A DNA stretch of 8,889 bases from Bacteroidota bacterium. Its GTDB lineage: Bacteria > Bacteroidota > Bacteroidia > Bacteroidales > VadinHA17. The stretch lies in NCBI GenBank assembly GCA_030613125.1, contig JAUWMO010000136.1, forward strand, positions 1-8,889, written 5' to 3'. A model generated the notes under the pieces. It had not been told where the DNA came from, did not search any database, and saw nothing but the letters and a program-made list of their open reading frames with translations. Position 1 is the first letter of the stretch. Each line of letters begins with the position of its first letter. Both the position numbers and the translations under genes were made by a program. Shown in pieces: positions 5,718 to 8,889 of this stretch.

Positions 5718-7043
5718 TTAAAATGAAGCTTTTAGTTGTAAAAACACCGAATTGAACGGATCTTCAATAATATCAAAGAGGGTATTTTCTTTACCATAAT
5801 ACCATTCCAAACCAGCCGTAATACTCAAGCCATCAGTTATTGAATAGGTGAGTTTAGGAATAATCACATATTCTCTGGTAGTAAAATTGAGCATACCAAA
5901 TACTTCAGCTGTAAGTGTTTGATAAAGCATATCTGATGATATCCTGAGACTGGCACTATGGCTCCATTTATATTGCTGCCGGAAAAACATCCTGTTACCT
6001 TCCTCAAGACTGTATCGTATCAAATCCAGGCTATCTTCAGGTAAAACAATATCCTTAAAATCAATAACATACCTGCCAATGTACTGAGCAATAATTTGTA
6101 CATTTCCCAGACTTCGGTCAATCCCAAAAATATACCACAGATCAGGATTTGGAACATATATTTTTCCCCCATAATTATTTTCCGGTAATCTCCAGGCTAC
6201 TTCTCCCCGAAGTCCGTACTTTCCTAATGTTGTAGAGAAATCGAATCCTGTAATCTGCTCCCTGTAAGCTTTTGTAACGACATTCATCAAAAAGGTACTG
6301 TCTGGTAGTACATCAGGAACTCCAATGGTGATCCCCGGGTCCAGGCCAAATCCGGAAAACCAGGAAACAGAGAAGTCGAATGACGGTAGATCCATATTGA
6401 ACTTAAATGCAACAGAACTGTTTTGTAATTGTCCGTCAGGATAGTCACCTTCAGTAAACCTGACTCCTTCCGGCATTGATGAGAAATTCCAGGGAAGGAC
6501 AGATGGCTTGTATTTTGGTATCCAGATGGCTTCAAAACCGGAGTTCGATAGAAATTGATACCTGACCCGAAATAAAAAGTTGCCCATATTCATATCATCG
6601 GTATCCGGTGACCTGATAATGGTGTTTCGTGGGGTTATATTATTAGTAGGATTAAAGCCATCGGCTTTACCCCATGACACAATTTGCTGGCCGAGGCTTA
6701 TCTCAAATTTTCCGGGATAAAACTCAGCATAAGCCTCCCGGAGATCAAGTTCTCCAATGTCAGACCCAAATTCATAACCTTTTCTTATCCTTACTTCAGC
6801 AAACCCTTTCCCGAAATCTCCGAAAAGGGTTTTAACTGTAAAAGATGCGTTACCATAAATACTTTTTAACTCCGCTGATTTATGATCATTTGTTCTTCCG
6901 GCATAGGCAACTCCTCTTACAAATCCACCGAAATCTGTTTTCAGTCCCATATCATTACTATAATTGTCTTTTTCATTCAACAATGTTTGAGCCAATAAAA
7001 TTTGTCCGGTTAGCCATAATATCGGGATAAAAAATTTTATCAT
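5718..7043 (-). CDS. Outer-membrane beta-barrel protein, DUF1302-like
   Basis: A 441-residue secreted protein with a signal peptide (likely cut after Ala18, before Gln19), alternating hydrophobic/polar beta-strand pattern throughout and a C-terminal Phe (LKASF), the usual outer-membrane barrel ending. The segment around 117-140, LGQQIVSWGKADGFNPTN and following, resembles the G-Q-x-V-x-W-G-x-A-D-x-x-N-P-T signature of DUF1302-type outer-membrane proteins, which in Proteobacteria are often encoded with a LolA-fold protein (DUF1329) and an RND permease; that link is from memory of the families. It is first in the three-gene operon, with a TAnnTTTG box just upstream. The likely role is the outer-membrane terminus of the transport route formed with the two downstream products. 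A porin of unrelated function remains possible. Confidence 0.82.
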   Translation of the reverse strand: MIKFFIPILWLTGQILLAQTLLNEKDNYSNDMGLKTDFGGFVRGVAYAGRTNDHKSAELKSIYGNASFTVKTLFGDFGKGFAEVRIRKGYEFGSDIGELDLREAYAEFYPGKFEISLGQQIVSWGKADGFNPTNNITPRNTIIRSPDTDDMNMGNFLFRVRYQFLSNSGFEAIWIPKYKPSVLPWNFSSMPEGVRFTEGDYPDGQLQNSSVAFKFNMDLPSFDFSVSWFSGFGLDPGITIGVPDVLPDSTFLMNVVTKAYREQITGFDFSTTLGKYGLRGEVAWRLPENNYGGKIYVPNPDLWYIFGIDRSLGNVQIIAQYIGRYVIDFKDIVLPEDSLDLIRYSLEEGNRMFFRQQYKWSHSASLRISSDMLYQTLTAEVFGMLNFTTREYVIIPKLTYSITDGLSITAGLEWYYGKENTLFDIIEDPFNSVFLQLKASF

Positions 7044-7060
7044 TAATTTTCAAGTTTGTA

Positions 7061-7068
7061 CAAAATTA
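7061..7068 (-). promoter_or_regulatory. Bacteroidota-type -7 box for the transport operon
   Basis: Read on the - strand this is TAATTTTG, an exact match to TAnnTTTG. It ends 17 bases before the barrel ATG, implying a very short leader of roughly a dozen bases. A -33 TTTG is not clear; the nearest candidate is TTTC at 7085-7088, with shorter than usual spacing. No other promoter-like box was seen before the second or third gene. Confidence 0.4.
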
Positions 7069-7125
7069 GATGAAGCGAGAACGGGAAAGGTTCATGATAT
7101 TTGGTTCGGACTATAAATGGGGCAT

Positions 7126-7158
7126 TTTGATGTCCTGACTTAACGGATCGTACATTTG
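7126..7158 (+). promoter_or_regulatory. Bacteroidota-type promoter for DUF2892-M48 genes
   Basis: TTTG (7126-7129) and TACATTTG (7151-7158) match both the -33 and -7 (TAnnTTTG) elements of Bacteroidota housekeeping promoters, separated by 21 bases, near the usual spacing. Transcription would start near 7165, giving a leader of about 64 bases. It points away from the - strand box at 7061-7068, making 7044-7228 a divergent control region. Confidence 0.5.
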
Positions 7159-7228
7159 GAAGAACAATTGAATAAACTTTATTATTTTTACAATAGAAAT
7201 TCAATTATTGTTAACTAAACATTAAGCT

Positions 7229-7453
7229 ATGAAGAAAAACATGGGAGGAATTGACAGAATCTTAAGATTGGTAGTTGCCGCTTTGATTATTGTACTCTAT
7301 TTTATGGATAAGCTAACAGGTACGCTTGGTATTGTATTATTAGTAGTTGCTGGAATATTTATTATTACCAGTATATTTAGTTATTGTCCTCTTTATGTAC
7401 CTTTTGGTATAAATTCCTGTCCGATAAAAGAATCAAAGGAAGAATCGAATTAA
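7229..7453 (+). CDS. DUF2892 / YgaP-type small membrane protein
   Basis: A 74-residue protein that matches the YgaP-like transmembrane domain (DUF2892): N-terminal KKNMGGIDRILRL, two hydrophobic helices (about 10-27 and 31-50) forming a membrane hairpin, then the conserved CPLYVPFGINSC segment with Cys53 and Cys64. In some proteins, such as E. coli YgaP, this domain is fused to a rhodanese domain; here it stands alone at the usual length for the stand-alone form. The function of such short forms is not established; the Cys pair could take part in thiol or sulfide chemistry. The ATG has only an AT-rich leader without a strong Shine-Dalgarno. The M48 peptidase gene begins 29 bases downstream, so the two are probably co-transcribed. 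Confidence 0.9.
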   Translation: MKKNMGGIDRILRLVVAALIIVLYFMDKLTGTLGIVLLVVAGIFIITSIFSYCPLYVPFGINSCPIKESKEESN

Positions 7454-7482
7454 TTTTTGCAAACTAATATTAAAATTCCAAA

Positions 7483-8712
7483 ATGTTTACAACTCTGTTT
7501 TATATTATTCTGGTAATTATTATTCTTGATTTTGCTTTTGAGAGGTTTTTAGACTATTTGAATTCTACTATGCTGAGCAATCAACTGCCAACGGAACTTA
7601 AAGAGATCTATGATCAGGAAAAGTACAGAAAATCACAGGACTATTTTAAGGACAACCTCAAATTTGGTTACATCTCCTCATCTTTTAGTCTGGTATTAAT
7701 TCTGCTAATGCTAATTTTTGGAGGGTTTTCAATGGTGAACTCCCTGGCAGGGCAAGTTACATCACAGGCAATACTAACAGCACTCGTTTTTTTTGGTATT
7801 CTTGGAATTGCCATGGACATTCTTACAACTCCATTTTCGCTTTATGATACATTTGTAATTGAGGAAAGGTATGGGTTTAACAAAACTACATTAAAGCTTT
7901 TCTTCACTGATAAGGTTAAATCGTGGGTTCTTGGAGCAATAATCGGAGGGGGGATAATGGCACTTATTATCTGGTTTTACCTGGTTACAGGAAAATTTTT
8001 CTGGGTTCTGGCCTGGGGGTTTATTTCCATTTTTATGATTTTTATGACTATGTTCTATTCGACTTTGATTGTTCCGATATTCAATAAACAGACACCACTG
8101 GAAGAAGGGGACCTGAGGAGGAGCATAGAAGAGTTTTGTAAAAAGGTAGGATTCAGGCTTGAAAATGTATTTGTGATTGATGGTTCAAAAAGATCAACTA
8201 AATCCAATGCTTATTTCAGTGGTTTGGGTAAGAAAAAAAGAATCGTTCTGTTTGACACACTTATTGAGGATCTTTCAGAGGAAGAGATTGTAGCTGTTTT
8301 GGCTCATGAGATCGGACATTATCAGAAAAAGCATACCCGTAAGGGGATGATCCTTTCAATCATTCAAACCGGTTTAACCTTGTTTATACTCTCATGGTTC
8401 ATTAGCAATCCGGCATTATCTGCTGCATTAGGAGTAAAAGAACCGGCATTTCATGTGAGCCTTATAGCTTTTGGTATATTGTATTCGCCAATTTCAACAA
8501 TTCTCGGACTTGGCCTAAATATCCTTTCCAGAAAGAATGAATTTGAGGCAGATACCTTTGCAAGGGATCATTTTAGCGGGGAGTATCTCTCATCAGCACT
8601 GAAAAAACTAACTGTAAAAAACCTTGGGAATCTAAAACCACATCCATTGTACGTGTTTTTTCACTACTCCCATCCCCCTTTATTGGAGAGATTAAAAAGA
8701 CTAAATATATAA
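7483..8712 (+). CDS. M48 family metallopeptidase, Ste24/CAAX prenyl protease 1-like
   Basis: A 409-residue integral-membrane zinc protease. The zinc site is HEIGH (275-279; ligands His275 and His279, catalytic Glu276) with the third ligand Glu353 in NEFEAD (352-357). Other family landmarks are SNAYFSGLGKKKRIVLFDTL (241-260) before the active site and HPPLLERL (397-404) at the end. Several hydrophobic helices (about 5-20, 64-84, 96-116, 148-168, 173-198, 290-308, 325-347) fit the Ste24 barrel-like membrane fold. The length equals that of full Ste24 proteins, distinguishing it from the shorter HtpX. Bacteria generally lack CAAX prenylation, so the likely role is membrane-protein quality control or cleavage of an unknown membrane substrate; that is inference. 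It sits 29 bases behind the DUF2892 gene. No canonical terminator was found downstream. Confidence 0.95.
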   Translation: MFTTLFYIILVIIILDFAFERFLDYLNSTMLSNQLPTELKEIYDQEKYRKSQDYFKDNLKFGYISSSFSLVLILLMLIFGGFSMVNSLAGQVTSQAILTALVFFGILGIAMDILTTPFSLYDTFVIEERYGFNKTTLKLFFTDKVKSWVLGAIIGGGIMALIIWFYLVTGKFFWVLAWGFISIFMIFMTMFYSTLIVPIFNKQTPLEEGDLRRSIEEFCKKVGFRLENVFVIDGSKRSTKSNAYFSGLGKKKRIVLFDTLIEDLSEEEIVAVLAHEIGHYQKKHTRKGMILSIIQTGLTLFILSWFISNPALSAALGVKEPAFHVSLIAFGILYSPISTILGLGLNILSRKNEFEADTFARDHFSGEYLSSALKKLTVKNLGNLKPHPLYVFFHYSHPPLLERLKRLNI

Positions 8713-8780
8713 GCGATAGAAGTACTTTGAAATATTTTTCGATTTGAAATAAAAATCCTCATATAAAACGCTCTCTTTTC

Positions 8781-8795
8781 GTCCGCCTGGCGGAC
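8781..8795. repeat. 15-base GTCCGCC-T-GGCGGAC palindrome
   Basis: GTCCGCC (8781-8787) and GGCGGAC (8789-8795) are exact reverse complements around T8788. CTTT (8775-8778) and AAAG (8798-8801) allow an imperfect outer extension. It lies 68 bases after the M48 stop. No T-run follows on either strand, so a repeat element is a better call than a classical terminator, although it may still affect 3' ends. Confidence 0.65.
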
Positions 8796-8867
8796 AGAAA
8801 GATAATAGGCAGGTATTTCAATGCCTGATACATCAAATTAACAAATATTAAACATCCCGTCCGCGTG

Positions 8868-8885
8868 CCGCTGAAGCTTCAGCGG
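8868..8885. repeat. 18-base perfect palindrome at right edge
   Basis: CCGCTGAAGCTTCAGCGG is a perfect palindrome centred on AAGCTT. CGTCCGC just before it (8858-8864) is a direct copy of 8780-8786 from the neighbouring palindrome. The GC-rich block continues to the window end and may be the left part of a larger element. Confidence 0.65.
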
Positions 8886-8889
8886 AGGT

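Noticed and set aside
8775..8801. Intrinsic terminator after the M48 gene
   Set aside because: The stem is good but the central loop is tight and no T-run follows on either strand; a palindromic repeat fits better.

Overview
This 8.9 kb window is AT-rich chromosomal DNA, most likely from a member of the Bacteroidota (Bacteroidales/Marinilabiliales-like). The support is indirect: Shine-Dalgarno sequences are poor or absent, two promoter boxes fit the Bacteroidota TAnnTTTG -7 consensus, the protein families are typical of the group, and intergenic DNA carries heptanucleotide repeats and GC-rich palindromes. No rRNA or other phylogenetic marker is present, so the assignment is an inference.

Layout. 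Positions 1-183 hold a GC-rich hairpin repeat (33-52) and the leader of the first gene. On the + strand come a short-chain dehydrogenase/reductase (184-978) and a two-domain vicinal-oxygen-chelate (VOC) protein (1029-2105), 50 bases apart and probably co-transcribed. Positions 2106-2456 are a convergent gene-free gap packed with repeats: a degenerate TTAGTTC heptad array that begins inside the VOC stop codon, a GC-rich patch with inverted repeats, and a second heptad cluster (CTTCATC-like, then eight CTTGATT-like units).

On the - strand, read from 7043 down to 2457, is a compact three-gene operon: an outer-membrane beta-barrel (5718-7043), a 12-TM RND/MMPL-type permease of the HAE3 kind (3294-5669) and a periplasmic LolA-like protein (2457-3251), with gaps of 48 and 42 bases. 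The three proteins cover the outer membrane, inner membrane and periplasm. The best reading is a dedicated trafficking route for a lipid or other hydrophobic molecule across the envelope. This is the most interesting system in the window; its substrate cannot be read from the sequence.

Positions 7044-7228 are a divergent promoter region with a TAnnTTTG box on each strand. On the + strand follow a small YgaP-type DUF2892 membrane protein (7229-7453) and a CAAX-prenyl-protease-like M48 metallopeptidase (7483-8712). The right edge carries two palindromic repeats (8781-8795 and 8868-8885); the second may continue outside the window. No tRNA, rRNA, CRISPR array, insertion sequence or clearly broken gene was seen.
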